A stretch of 64,000 nt of DNA. Source: JBOZRQ01 sp050789255. Lineage in GTDB: Bacteria > Bacillota > Sulfobacillia > Symbiobacteriales > Symbiobacteriaceae. Within the stretch, counting starts at the first letter, position 1; every line of letters starts with the position of its first letter. Positions 44,057 through 52,728 of this stretch are shown here, piece after piece. A program made the position numbers and the translations under genes. Location: NCBI GenBank assembly GCA_050789255.1, contig JBOZRQ010000034.1, positions 124,001 to 188,000 of the forward strand, written 5' to 3'. The notes beneath the pieces were generated by a model. That model worked only from the letters and a program-made list of their open reading frames with translations, had not been told where the DNA came from and searched no databases.

Positions 44057-46389
44057 GCTGCTTTCACTCCCCTGGCAGGCTGCATGCGGGCGGCGGATTC
44101 AGCGGGGGCGATGGCTCCAATCAGCCCGGTCACCGTGGGCACCAGCAGCACCAGCGGCAGGATCGCCCACAGGCCCGACTGGATTCGTCCATAGATCAGA
44201 TACAGAGCGCCGAGGCCCAGCGCCGTGCCACCCAGGCCGGCGGTCAGGCCCCAGAGCACCCCTTCCCAGAGCACCAGCGCCCGCACGGTTTTGCGGGTCC
44301 AGCCCATGGCGCTCAGCAGCACCAGCTCGGTGCGGCGCTCGAGGACGGAGAGCGACATGAGGTCGGCGGTGGTGGCGGCGGCGAGGGCGAAGGCGGCGAA
44401 CATGAGGGCGTAATGGAGCGGCCCGACCGAAAGGGCGATCTGCGACCCCAGCACGGTTACGAACAGGCGCTCTTCCAGCCGGACGGTCAGCGCTGTGAGG
44501 ATGACCGACAGGGCGGTGGGCAGGACGAGGGCGGAAAGGGAGAGGAGGTTGCGGCGCCGGGCCCAGAGCGAGCCCCAGGAGACCTGGCGCAGGTTCTCCA
44601 CGTGGGCAAGCCGCTTGTTCGGGGTGACGCCGGCGCCCAGAATCAGGCGCATCGGGGTGGTAATGCCGGTCGCCAGGGTGGCGAGCACGGCGCCCAGGGT
44701 GTAGAGCAGCAGGGTGCCCAGCGCCGCCTCCAGGGTCTGGAGCCGTGGGAGCGCCAGGCAGGCTGCGATCCCCCCTGCCAGGGCGACCATGCCGGCCTCG
44801 GCCAGCACCAACAGGAGAAGATGCCTCGTGCGCCAGCCCACGGCCGCCAGGGTCGAGAGCTCCCGCTGGCGCAGCATGACATGGACGATGCTGGTGGCGA
44901 GCACGAAGACCACACCTACCAGCAAGACCAGCCCCATGACGAGGGCGTCGCCCCGGCGCAGCTCGCCGAACAGCTGAACCGCCTGACCCTTGTGCAGCCA
45001 GGTCTGGGCGAAGTAGCCGACGCCCGGTAGCTGGACCAGCACGGGGTCGGGGGAGGCGCCCCGCATGATATCGACCGTGAGGCCAGTCGCAGCGGTGATC
45101 GCCTTGGCGACCTTCTGCACCTTCTCAATCGACTCGGGCGAGATCTGCTCCACCCCGGCGACCTTGACCCGAATCATACCGATGGGGGCGCCCGGGATCA
45201 GCTCCTGGGCGGCGCCCAGTGTGGTGATCAGCGCCGGAGGGCTGGTCAGGTAGGCGTTCGGGTGGGCGAGCGGCTTCATTTGGGTCGGGGACCCGGCAGG
45301 GTTTCCGTGATCGTCGAAGGCCAGTTCGGCGGCGCCCATTCGATAAAGGGCAGCGGAGGGGTCGGCTTCGTGGCTGAGGGGGACGCGCGCGGGGTCGTAG
45401 GTTCCCACCGAGTGGAAGCGGATCTGGCGGTTATCGCCCTCGCTGATGCCGCTGAACCGCCACGAGGCGAAGGGCGTCCCCTGGATGCCGTTCGGCAGCG
45501 GGATGCTCCCTGCCAGCTCTGCTCGGAAGGCGAGGGGCCAGCGGGCAGGATCGAGGGAGACCGTGGTCGCGTACAGGGTGGGCTCGGGCGCCTGGATCAG
45601 CCCCGCGCTCCAGTTGGGCTGGATCTTGGTGGTGTCGAGGCGGCCCATCAGCAGGTCGCTGAGGCTCTTCGCCTGCCAGGTCATGCCGCCGGGGCCGTCC
45701 AGCCGCTCCATCTGTAGCGTCAGCCCGAGGCCGCCGTAGTCGGCGCCCGACACCAGCACCGGCAGGGTGTAGACGGGGCCCACCCGGGCCGACCGGTCGT
45801 CGTTCAGACCGAAGTAGGTGCCGGCGGTGACCGCCCGGGCGAGGCCCAGCAGGCGCGCCTCAGCCTCCGGGTCCACCGCGACAACGGCGACCCGGAGGGG
45901 GACGGACAGGGGCAGGGAGGCGTAGTCGCCAGATGCGGCGACCCGCGCGGCATCCGTACCCTGCGCTGTGTAGGTTTGAAGGCCGTCGGACTGGGTGAGG
46001 TGCCAGGCTAGCCGGTAGCTCCCGTCCTCGGTCTTGACGTTGACCGAGACCGGGTAGTTGACCCAACCGACCTGGGTGACCGGGGCGGCAATCTCCACGC
46101 CCTCGATGGCCTTGATCTGCTGCCACTGGTCGAGGGAGATGCCGCCCCCGGCGCCGGCCAGTCGCCCGGGCGTGAAGTAGCCGTCGGGGTCCTTGCTGCT
46201 GCTGGGCCGAATCAGAAGGTCGTAGGAGACCTTCCACCGGTCCTCCATCTGGTCCATCACCTGGGTCTGTGAGCGCTGGAGCGTGCCGAGCAGGTAGGAG
46301 AGCCCGGCGGTCATGAGGGCGGCGCCCAGGGCCAGCAGGAGCAGGCGTGGGAGCCGTAGGCGTGCAGATTGCAGGATGAGTTCGCGCAT
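44053..46389 (-). CDS. ABC transporter permease, MacB/FtsX type with large extracytoplasmic domain
   Basis: 778 residues. A first membrane helix (about 14-35, LLLLALGAALMTAGLSYLLGTL) is followed by an extracytoplasmic domain of about 430 residues of the MacB_PCD type (DQWQQIKAIEGVEIAAPV). Then come membrane helices of an FtsX module (MGLVLLVGVVFVLATSIVHVML, LLVLAEAGMVALAGGIAACLAL, LLLYTLGAVLATLAT) and a second set at the C-terminus (LMSLSVLERRTELVLLSAMGWTR, GVLWGLTAGLGGTALGLGALYLI). The phrase RREL-x-TLAAVGWRTRH / RRTELVLLSAMGWTRK marks the two FtsX repeats. It works with the overlapping ATPase gene. The duplicated FtsX layout suits a single-chain permease. The substrate is unknown. Confidence 0.9.
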   Translation of the reverse strand: MRELILQSARLRLPRLLLLALGAALMTAGLSYLLGTLQRSQTQVMDQMEDRWKVSYDLLIRPSSSKDPDGYFTPGRLAGAGGGISLDQWQQIKAIEGVEIAAPVTQVGWVNYPVSVNVKTEDGSYRLAWHLTQSDGLQTYTAQGTDAARVAASGDYASLPLSVPLRVAVVAVDPEAEARLLGLARAVTAGTYFGLNDDRSARVGPVYTLPVLVSGADYGGLGLTLQMERLDGPGGMTWQAKSLSDLLMGRLDTTKIQPNWSAGLIQAPEPTLYATTVSLDPARWPLAFRAELAGSIPLPNGIQGTPFASWRFSGISEGDNRQIRFHSVGTYDPARVPLSHEADPSAALYRMGAAELAFDDHGNPAGSPTQMKPLAHPNAYLTSPPALITTLGAAQELIPGAPIGMIRVKVAGVEQISPESIEKVQKVAKAITAATGLTVDIMRGASPDPVLVQLPGVGYFAQTWLHKGQAVQLFGELRRGDALVMGLVLLVGVVFVLATSIVHVMLRQRELSTLAAVGWRTRHLLLLVLAEAGMVALAGGIAACLALPRLQTLEAALGTLLLYTLGAVLATLATGITTPMRLILGAGVTPNKRLAHVENLRQVSWGSLWARRRNLLSLSALVLPTALSVILTALTVRLEERLFVTVLGSQIALSVGPLHYALMFAAFALAAATTADLMSLSVLERRTELVLLSAMGWTRKTVRALVLWEGVLWGLTAGLGGTALGLGALYLIYGRIQSGLWAILPLVLLVPTVTGLIGAIAPAESAARMQPARGVKAA

Positions 46390-46455
46390 GCAGCCTCCCG
46401 TAGGTGTGATCGTTTGGTCGGTATTATTTCGACTCTAGTGTATATTTGACCTCCT

Positions 46456-47412
46456 TTACCATTTCACTTGACTGTCAGCGATGGCTGGGACCGCCAGCAC
46501 CTGGCCCTGTTCATTCCAGAAGAGGAAGTAGGGCTGCATCAACTGGCTGGGGAAGTCGGCGTGCCCTTCGTGGTAGGCCAGCTCGACCTTCGTTACCACG
46601 AAGCTCTCGGTCTTTCCCAGGGGGGAAACGCTCGGATTCTCGACGATATAGGGGACGAACCCCTTGCCGTCCTGAAGCAGTTTCCAAGCATCCTCGGCGG
46701 TACGCAGCGGGTAGACGGAGGCAGAGAGCAGCGGGCGCCGCCGCATGTAAAGTCCCACGGCCTGCCCCGAGCGGTTGAGGTGCACGGTGAGCGGTTTGTC
46801 GGAATAGACCTTCCAGCCCTCCACATGTCGGTAGAAGAGCACGGTCCAGCGGTTCTCCCGCTCCAGGACCACCGGCGTCTTCGAGTCGGGCATCTGGAGC
46901 GGGCCCAGCAGGTCGGCGGCGCGCCGTGCCGCCTCATCGGCGGATGCAATGGGCTGCACCTGGCCGAGCGGCTGGACGCCGACGTGCTGGAGGAGCCCGT
47001 AGGCCGGGTGGTACTCCCAGACCCGGGGGTCGGCCACGTACTGGGCCAACATCGCCCGGTGGCCGTCCGGATAGTGGCCGAGGTTGTAAACCGGCATCTC
47101 CTTGGGCGCCTCGGGGAGCGGGGCGTTCAGCTCGTAGGTCCCGACCGACCATTCAACCCTCAGCTTCCCATGGTGTGTCACCACGCCATAGTCGGCTGGC
47201 GGGAGCATCTCCGGGCGGTCGGGCGCCCAGAACGAGCCCTCGTGGGGAGCGGGCCGGTCCTCCGGCTTTCCCCACTCCGCCGGGGAGTGGATGCAGGGAC
47301 TGCAGTGAACGGCAGGCTTGGGCGCAGGGGGCGGCGGGGGCGCAGGGGCGGAAACCGGGGACCCCAGGTATCCGACAAGCAGGGCGAGCAGCAACGCTAG
47401 AATCGACCTCAT
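46456..47412 (-). CDS. Secreted protein, possibly YycH/YycI-like
   Basis: 318 residues; GAGGTGGTG precedes the ATG. A signal peptide (MRSILALLLALLVGYLGSPVSA) is followed by a Pro-rich linker and a globular region. The later half (YPLRTAEDAWKLLQDGKGF, VVTKVELAYHEGHADFPSQLMQPYFLFWNEQGQVLAVPAI) resembles the domains of YycH/YycI-type extracytoplasmic regulators: a helix with AxxLLxxGKG, a strand with K-V-E-L-A-Y, then Q-P-x-x-x-F. The similarity is by eye only. The gene is 66 bases upstream of the MacB-type permease gene on the same strand and may be the extracytoplasmic accessory of that transporter. Confidence 0.7.
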   Translation of the reverse strand: MRSILALLLALLVGYLGSPVSAPAPPPPPAPKPAVHCSPCIHSPAEWGKPEDRPAPHEGSFWAPDRPEMLPPADYGVVTHHGKLRVEWSVGTYELNAPLPEAPKEMPVYNLGHYPDGHRAMLAQYVADPRVWEYHPAYGLLQHVGVQPLGQVQPIASADEAARRAADLLGPLQMPDSKTPVVLERENRWTVLFYRHVEGWKVYSDKPLTVHLNRSGQAVGLYMRRRPLLSASVYPLRTAEDAWKLLQDGKGFVPYIVENPSVSPLGKTESFVVTKVELAYHEGHADFPSQLMQPYFLFWNEQGQVLAVPAIADSQVKW

Positions 47413-47469
47413 GGGATGTCACCACCTCTGCCTTGTCGTAATGCACGGGCGCCGAGAAAGCGGACGGCC

Positions 47470-47520
47470 CAGAAAAGTCAACAGGCGCCGGCGGTGTGTA
47501 ATGCACCGCGGGCGCCTGTT
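47470..47520 (-). terminator. Rho-independent terminator of the exonuclease gene
   Basis: AACAGGCGCC-G-GCGGTG pairs with CACCGC-G-GGCGCCTGTT (47480-47520); on the minus strand it is followed by GACTTTTCTG, two bases after the stop at 47522. Confidence 0.85.
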
Positions 47521-47521
47521 C

Positions 47522-48106
47522 TCATTTGCTTGCCATCAGTTCGGCCAGGTGGGTCTTGCGCTTGGTGCCCCCAGCGAGCAGGTAGAGTACGCCGTAGACG
47601 TCATCAAGCGCACGGTGAGCGTTTGGCGTTTCAATCTTGTACCTGACCAGGAGGTCCTGCAGGCGCCGGTTCGCACAGCCCTTCCGCAGCCAGTTGATGC
47701 CGGACATGCTGCAGAGCCAGGGCTTCCCGGCAGCGGTTTCGCTGAGCCGGCCAACGAAGCGCCGGTCGAAGCTGGCGTTATGGGCGATGAGCACCTCTGC
47801 CTGGCTGAGGATGCGCTCGACCCGGTCGTAGTCAAGCCTTTGCCCGCGCAGCTGTGCCAGGGAGATGCCGTGGACAGCCTGGGCGCCCGGACCGATGGGC
47901 ACCGTCGGCTCCCGGAGCCCCACATACTCGTCGACCACGGCCAGGATCGAGTACTTCTTGCGGTCGAAGGCGAACAGTACCATGCCGAGCTCGATTGCCT
48001 CGTCGGCATTCGAGAGGCCGGTGGTCTCGACGTCGACGATACAGGCGAGTCCGACCTCGGCGTCTGGGAGAAGGTCGCTGCGAACTGGTAAGGGTGATGC
48101 TGCCAT
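47522..48106 (-). CDS. DnaQ-like 3'-5' exonuclease (DEDDh family)
   Basis: 194 residues. Exo I IVDVETTGL (Asp25, Glu27), Exo II HNASFDRRF (Asp114) and Exo III HRALDDV (His164, Asp169) are all in place. This makes it a DEDDh exonuclease of the DNA polymerase III epsilon type. It lacks a C-terminal polymerase-binding tail and other domains, as in stand-alone RNase T/epsilon-like enzymes that trim DNA or RNA ends in the cytoplasm. GGGG about eight bases before the ATG is the likely ribosome site. The downstream unit is the MacB-like transporter, from which it is separated by a terminator. Confidence 0.9.
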   Translation of the reverse strand: MAASPLPVRSDLLPDAEVGLACIVDVETTGLSNADEAIELGMVLFAFDRKKYSILAVVDEYVGLREPTVPIGPGAQAVHGISLAQLRGQRLDYDRVERILSQAEVLIAHNASFDRRFVGRLSETAAGKPWLCSMSGINWLRKGCANRRLQDLLVRYKIETPNAHRALDDVYGVLYLLAGGTKRKTHLAELMASK

Positions 48107-48244
48107 GGTGATTGCCCCATTTACCGGAGAACTAAGGCACCCTTACCAGTTCTACATGGGGGAGGTGTTACCCCTGCAAAACCTGGTCGTGGGTCTGCGG
48201 GCGCCGGGTGCTGATAGGGAGAGTGTCGAGGCGGTTGTCAACAA

Positions 48245-48270
48245 ACAAGCCAGGCTGTAACGCCTGGCTA
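48245..48270 (-). terminator. Rho-independent terminator of the coiled-coil gene
   Basis: AGCCAGGC / GCCTGGCT with a six-base loop (48248-48269); the minus strand continues TGTTTGTTG. It follows the stop at 48281. Confidence 0.75.
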
Positions 48271-48280
48271 AAATGCTAGA

Positions 48281-48673
48281 TTAAGGGAGCCTGCGCTTCA
48301 GATGGAAGATCGCCTGGTCGTGATCCATCCACTTCTCCTTCATGTACTCCATAAATTTCTCGGTCCTGGCTGTACGCTCGTCGATCTGGTCGACCGTCTC
48401 CTTGATGATGTCGACCCTGGACGAGACCGCTGCGATGTGGAGCCTGAGATCCTCAAACCCGGCTTCCATACGCTGCTCGATCGAATCGATGCGATGTTCG
48501 ACATCTTGAAACCGGGCCTCCATCCGCTGCTCCAGCAAATCCACTCGCTGCTCGAGCTTGTCCATACGCTGCTCAAGCTTGTCCATACGCTGCTCGAGCC
48601 GCTCGACCGATTGCTGGAGCGTCGATACCGCTTGAACCAACTTCTCCAGGACCACCATGACCTGATTCTCCAC
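48281..48673 (-). CDS. Small coiled-coil protein with heptad repeats
   Basis: 130 residues from a GTG at 48673 (GGAGGG about ten bases upstream); the ATG at 48658 is an alternative. Almost the whole product is a coiled coil: repeated units of the form RLEQRMDKLEQRMDKLEQRV give near-perfect heptads for about 60 residues, followed by further helices (SRVDIIKETVDQIDERTARTEKFMEYMKEKW). Part of this is encoded by 21-base direct repeats at about 48540-48600. Such short proteins are common in Bacillota as DUF-type scaffolds, but no defined function can be given. It stands alone between terminators. Confidence 0.8.
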   Translation of the reverse strand: MENQVMVVLEKLVQAVSTLQQSVERLEQRMDKLEQRMDKLEQRVDLLEQRMEARFQDVEHRIDSIEQRMEAGFEDLRLHIAAVSSRVDIIKETVDQIDERTARTEKFMEYMKEKWMDHDQAIFHLKRRLP

Positions 48674-48819
48674 CTGTAAACACCCTCCAACCCACTGACC
48701 TGAGACTAGGTTACCACGTCGAGCCAGCATTAGCATGGACTCGGCGTCGTTCCACTTCCTACCATATCATAGGGCGGACGTGTGTTCTGTCGAAAGGTGG
48801 CGAGGGCCAAACGAAATGT

Positions 48820-51093
48820 CTACCTGGCCTTGGCGAGGCCGTTCTGGAAGGCCCAGGTCACCAGGGCAGCGCGCGAGGAGATCTCCAGCTTCCCATAGAT
48901 GCTCCGCAGGTGATTATTGACCGTGAACCGGCTCAGGTTCAGCTGGGCGGCTACCTCCCGGTCGGAGAGGCCCTGGGCGACCAGGTGGGCCACCTCGATC
49001 TCACGGGCGGTCAGCCCAGCGGGGAGGGGCGCCGCTGCGGGAGCCGGCTCGGCCAGGAGTTCCGCTGCCCGGGCGAGCGCCTCCTCCAAGGCCATCGACT
49101 CCCCCTCGTTGAGGAGGGCGCCGAACGCCGACTCGCCAAGGCGCTGGCGCAGGTGCGCGGTCAAGCTGTCATACGCAGGCTGTGTGTAAGGAGGGCGGGG
49201 ACCGATCGATTTGCTGCGCGCGGCTGCGACGCTTCCAAGGAGCCGGGCCGCCTCCTCTGACCTTCCGGCGTCGCCGAGCCAATGGGCCGCCCACTCAATC
49301 GGATTGACGCTGATGTCCGGGAACTGAAGCTGGATGAGCAGGGAGAGGCTCTCGGCGAACAGGCGCCGCGCCTCCTCCGGCTGCCCCAGGCGCATGCGGT
49401 TGAGCCCGGCGCCGGCCAGCACGAAACTGCGCCCGGCAGGCCAGTCCAGCTTGGCGTGCACGGCCAGGGCCCTGTCGAACAGCACTGCAGCCTCGGCCGG
49501 TCGGCCCAGCAGGGAGTGCAGGGTCGCGAGGTTGTTCAGGCATCCGGCCTCGATTTGCGGCAGGTCAAGGCGCCCGAGGACCTCCAGCCCCTCCGTAAAC
49601 AGGTCCATGGCTCGGTCGTAATCGCCGACATTCATGGCCACGTGGCCCAGGTTGAGCATGCAGGCGACCACCCCACGCTCGGAGCCGGTCGACCGGGCGA
49701 TGGCCAGTGCCTCCTCCCAGTGGGCCTGAGCCTCTGGGAGCCGCCCCACGTCCAGGCTCATCGCGGCGAGCGCATTGAGCGCATGCATGCGAGTGCTGGT
49801 GGGCTCCTGAAGGTGCGGAAGCGCCAGCAGCTCACTTAGATGCCGGGGGCCTTCGTTGGGATTCCACCGCCCCCAGAAGATCACCAGGTCCCTGGCCAGA
49901 GTCAGGCCTGCCTCCCCCGAATCGGGGTCCGCCTTTGCCCATTCCAGGGCGCCGAGCAGGTTGCCGAGCTCCTCCAGGAGCCGGTTGTAGAGCGCCGTGC
50001 TCTCGGAGCCCATCATCCTCGGCCGATAATCCGCCGCAAGGCCCGTGTACCACGCCAGGTGCCGGCGGCGGGCAGCGGCCTCTTCGCCGGCGGCCTGCAG
50101 CTGCTCCACCCCGAAGGCGTGCAGGGTCTCCAGCATATGGTAGCGGACACTCTCCCCAGTGCGCTCTACCTTGATGATCGATTTGTCCGCCAAAAGCGAG
50201 AGCAGCGGGAGGACATCGCCTTCGCCGATCAGGTCACCCTGGCAGGTTGCTTCCGCCGCGGGCAGGCTGAAGCCGCCCGCAAAGACCGACAGCCGGCGCC
50301 ACAGGGCCCGCTCCGGTTCGCTCAGCAGATTGTAGCTCCACTCGACCACGGCCCGCAGCGTTTTGTGACGGGGGATCGCGAGGCGGTCACGGTTTGTCAG
50401 CAGCCGGAACCGGTCTTCGAGCCGGTCGGCCAGCGCTTTGGGCGGGAGCACCCGCACCCGGGCGGCGGCTAGCTCGATGGCCAGCGGAATGCCGTCAAGC
50501 CGGGCACAGATCTCTGCTACGGCGGGGCTGTTCTCCGCGTTGACCTTGAATTCCGGGACGGTCTGTTCGGCCCGGTCAGCGAAGAGCCGGAACGCCTCCT
50601 CATCCCCCAAGGGGTCGACCTCCATGACCAACTCGCCGCCGATGCCGAGGGGCTCACGGGAGGTGCAGAGCAGGCTGACCCGTGGGCAAGCGGAGAGGAG
50701 CTCGCGCACAAACCGGGCGCACTCGTCCACCAGGTGCTCACAGTTGTCCAGGATCATCAGGAAGCGCCGCCCGGAGAAGGCGCGGGTCAGCGCCGAGGTG
50801 ACCGACTCCTGCGGCGCAGCCCGCACTTCGGCCAGGGGCGCCAGGGCTGTGGCCACGGCCTGGGCGATCATCTCGGGTGAGGCTACCGAATCGAGGGGGA
50901 CAAACCAGGCTCCGTCGTCGAAGCGGTCCAGTTGTCCTGCGGCGACCTGGAGCGCCAGGCGGGTCTTCCCCACGCCGCCCGGACCCGTCATGGTGAGCAA
51001 TCGGGTGGACTGGAGGTGAACCCCGGCGGCGGTGATGGCCCGCTCGCGGCCAACAAAGGTGGTGAACTGCGGGGGGAGGTTGTGGGGGCGCAT
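48820..51093 (-). CDS. Large ATP-binding LuxR-type regulator with TPR region
   Basis: 757 residues; GAGGTG precedes the ATG. The N-terminal NTPase resembles NB-ARC/AfsR ATPases: FVGRERAI, Walker A GPGGVGKT (37-44), Walker B-like FLMILDNCEHL, LCTSREPLG and GIPLAIELAAARVR. A winged-helix linker (LRAVVEWSYNLLSEPERALWRRLSVF) and TPR units (ARSTGSERGVVACMLNLGHVAMNVGDYDRAMDLF) follow. The C-terminus is a LuxR helix-turn-helix (LTAREIEVAHLVAQGLSDREVAAQLNLSRFTVNNHLRSIYGKL). It is a signal-responsive transcription activator. It lies 24 bases behind an acyl-CoA-dehydrogenase-like gene on the same strand, so the two are probably co-expressed and the enzyme is a candidate target or signal source. Confidence 0.93.
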   Translation of the reverse strand: MRPHNLPPQFTTFVGRERAITAAGVHLQSTRLLTMTGPGGVGKTRLALQVAAGQLDRFDDGAWFVPLDSVASPEMIAQAVATALAPLAEVRAAPQESVTSALTRAFSGRRFLMILDNCEHLVDECARFVRELLSACPRVSLLCTSREPLGIGGELVMEVDPLGDEEAFRLFADRAEQTVPEFKVNAENSPAVAEICARLDGIPLAIELAAARVRVLPPKALADRLEDRFRLLTNRDRLAIPRHKTLRAVVEWSYNLLSEPERALWRRLSVFAGGFSLPAAEATCQGDLIGEGDVLPLLSLLADKSIIKVERTGESVRYHMLETLHAFGVEQLQAAGEEAAARRRHLAWYTGLAADYRPRMMGSESTALYNRLLEELGNLLGALEWAKADPDSGEAGLTLARDLVIFWGRWNPNEGPRHLSELLALPHLQEPTSTRMHALNALAAMSLDVGRLPEAQAHWEEALAIARSTGSERGVVACMLNLGHVAMNVGDYDRAMDLFTEGLEVLGRLDLPQIEAGCLNNLATLHSLLGRPAEAAVLFDRALAVHAKLDWPAGRSFVLAGAGLNRMRLGQPEEARRLFAESLSLLIQLQFPDISVNPIEWAAHWLGDAGRSEEAARLLGSVAAARSKSIGPRPPYTQPAYDSLTAHLRQRLGESAFGALLNEGESMALEEALARAAELLAEPAPAAAPLPAGLTAREIEVAHLVAQGLSDREVAAQLNLSRFTVNNHLRSIYGKLEISSRAALVTWAFQNGLAKAR

Positions 51094-51117
51094 GGGTGTA
51101 CACCTCGTGCAGTGGAA

Positions 51118-52299
51118 TTACTTCAGGGCGGCCCTGGCCAGGGTGGTCAGCGCAGCGTCTTCCATGGGCGGGTTGTGAAGCCCGGCCCGCACATCCCGAT
51201 AGTACCGTTCCAGGGGGTTCGACCGGAAGAGCGAGGCGGCGCCGACGACGCGCATGGCCCGGTCGACCACATCGAGGGCGGTGCCCACCACGAAGGGTTT
51301 TACGCCGGCGACAGGCGCCTGGAGCAGGTTCCGGCGGTCCGGCTCCTCGTCCCACTGGCGGGCGACGGAAAAGAGCAGCGTGCGGGCGGCCATCAGCCCG
51401 AGCTCGATCTGCCCGAGCTGGTGCTGGACGTTGGGCAGCTCGGCGATGGCGGTGGTGATGCTGTTGGGCCGGTGCTCCCGGGCGAACTGGATGGCAAAGT
51501 CCCGGGCCGCTTCGGCGATCCCCAGGTAGACAGCGGGGATATGCAGGTTCCAGCCAGCCCCGCTGCCGGGTGGCCCTTCCGATGGAATCCCCTTGCCGAA
51601 GCGCTGGACCAGGGCGCCCTCCGGCACCGTGACCCCGTCCAGCACCAGGTCGTGGCTGCCGGTGCCCCGCATGCCGAGCGTGTCCCAGGTCTCAACGACC
51701 GCAAGCCCCGGGGCGCCCCGCTCGATCAGGAACCAGCCGTTGGCCTCGCTGCCCGCGATGGCGGCGGAGACCAGGAAGTAGTGGAGCACGGGGGACAGGG
51801 TGGTGAAGCTCTTGCGCCCCCGAATCAGCCAGCCGCCCTCCGTGGGGGTGGCGGTGGTGGTGGGCCGGCCGCCGCGGCTGGGGCTTCCGGTCTCGGGCTC
51901 GCTGACCACGGCGTTGATCAGGTGCCCGTGCTGGACGGCGCCGCGGAAGACCCGCTCCAGCACCTCGTCGGGCCAGGGGCGGGTCTCGGCCAGCTGGCCG
52001 CTCTTGTAGAGATGCCACCCGATGGCCAGGGCGGTGGAGCCATCGCCCCGGGCCAGGTAGCGCTGTCCGAGCACCATTTCATACACCCCGCCGCCCTCGC
52101 CGCCGTAAGCGGTGGGGACGGTCAGGAGGCTGTGGCCCGAGCTGTGGAGCTCCGCGATGTTCTCGAAGGGGAAGGTGCCGGCGCGGTCGTGGGCGGCTGC
52201 GCGCTCGGCGAAGCGCCCGGCCAGGGCGGCAGCCCGTTCGGCCACCGCCCGGTGGCGCTCAGTGCGCACGAAGAGGTCCTGGTCAATCGATGTGGACAT
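51118..52299 (-). CDS. Acyl-CoA dehydrogenase family flavoprotein
   Basis: 393 residues. The three-part acyl-CoA dehydrogenase fold is evident: an N-terminal helical domain (ELHSSGHSLLTVPTAYGGEGGG), a middle beta domain (INAVVSEPETGSP, GWLIRGRKSFTTLSPVLHYFLVSA, WDTLGMRGTGSHDLVLDGVTVPEGA) and a C-terminal helical domain (AAVYLGIAEAARDFAIQF-like, MRVVGAASLFRSNPLERYYRDVRAG). FAD binding is expected. The usual catalytic Glu is not obvious, and the phrase RDVRAGLHNPPMED resembles the monooxygenase/desulfurisation (DszC/SfnB) branch, which oxidises aromatic or sulfur compounds with reduced flavin. Its gene is followed by the LuxR regulator. Confidence 0.88.
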   Translation of the reverse strand: MSTSIDQDLFVRTERHRAVAERAAALAGRFAERAAAHDRAGTFPFENIAELHSSGHSLLTVPTAYGGEGGGVYEMVLGQRYLARGDGSTALAIGWHLYKSGQLAETRPWPDEVLERVFRGAVQHGHLINAVVSEPETGSPSRGGRPTTTATPTEGGWLIRGRKSFTTLSPVLHYFLVSAAIAGSEANGWFLIERGAPGLAVVETWDTLGMRGTGSHDLVLDGVTVPEGALVQRFGKGIPSEGPPGSGAGWNLHIPAVYLGIAEAARDFAIQFAREHRPNSITTAIAELPNVQHQLGQIELGLMAARTLLFSVARQWDEEPDRRNLLQAPVAGVKPFVVGTALDVVDRAMRVVGAASLFRSNPLERYYRDVRAGLHNPPMEDAALTTLARAALK

Positions 52300-52337
52300 G
52301 GCTTCATCTGCCTCCTCTGGCGCCTCAAGTACCCATG

Positions 52338-52694
52338 TCAGTCGCTCTGAGATCGGATCACCTGTAGCTTGGCTACAAGGAGCCGATCTTTTGCGATGAT
52401 CGTCTTTAGCGCCGCTGTCACACCGGCGTGGACCTGCATGGCGTCGGACAGCGTGCCCGACTCCAGCGCCTGCTCCAGGATCTCGGCCTGGGCCCGCAAG
52501 AGCCGGGCGAGGGCGCCCGCCTCTTCGGCCAGCGCACTGTGCAGGTCGCCAGCCGGTCGCAGAGGGGGCGCCGCCTCTACGGCGGGGGCGGCGATCTCCT
52601 CGACAACCGTGGACGTCGGCCGGACAGCGATCGGCCGGGGCGGGGCCGCCCCCGCGCGCCGTCCGTGGTAGATCACCTCGCTCAGTCTGGACAC
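52338..52694 (-). CDS. Small hypothetical protein
   Basis: 118 residues from a GTG at 52694; the purine-rich AGGGGG that precedes it is almost adjacent, so the start is uncertain. After a basic, Pro/Ala-rich N-terminal third (RRAGAAPPRPIAVRP), the rest is helical (ALAEEAGALARLLRAQAEILEQALESG, DAMQVHAGVTAALKTIIAKDRLLVAKL), probably a coiled coil. It sits between the acyl-CoA-dehydrogenase and methylase genes with short gaps on both sides and the same strand. No function can be given. Confidence 0.6.
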   Translation of the reverse strand: MSRLSEVIYHGRRAGAAPPRPIAVRPTSTVVEEIAAPAVEAAPPLRPAGDLHSALAEEAGALARLLRAQAEILEQALESGTLSDAMQVHAGVTAALKTIIAKDRLLVAKLQVIRSQSD

Positions 52695-52728
52695 CCCCCT
52701 GGGTCTGTCATCGATCTACCCAGGATAC

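Noticed and set aside
48105..48260. Plus-strand frame of 51 codons starting in the CCATGG that also starts the exonuclease
   Set aside because: The sequence looks fairly natural and AAGGGTG lies upstream, but it overlaps the start of a solid gene and ends in another gene's terminator, so it is not listed.
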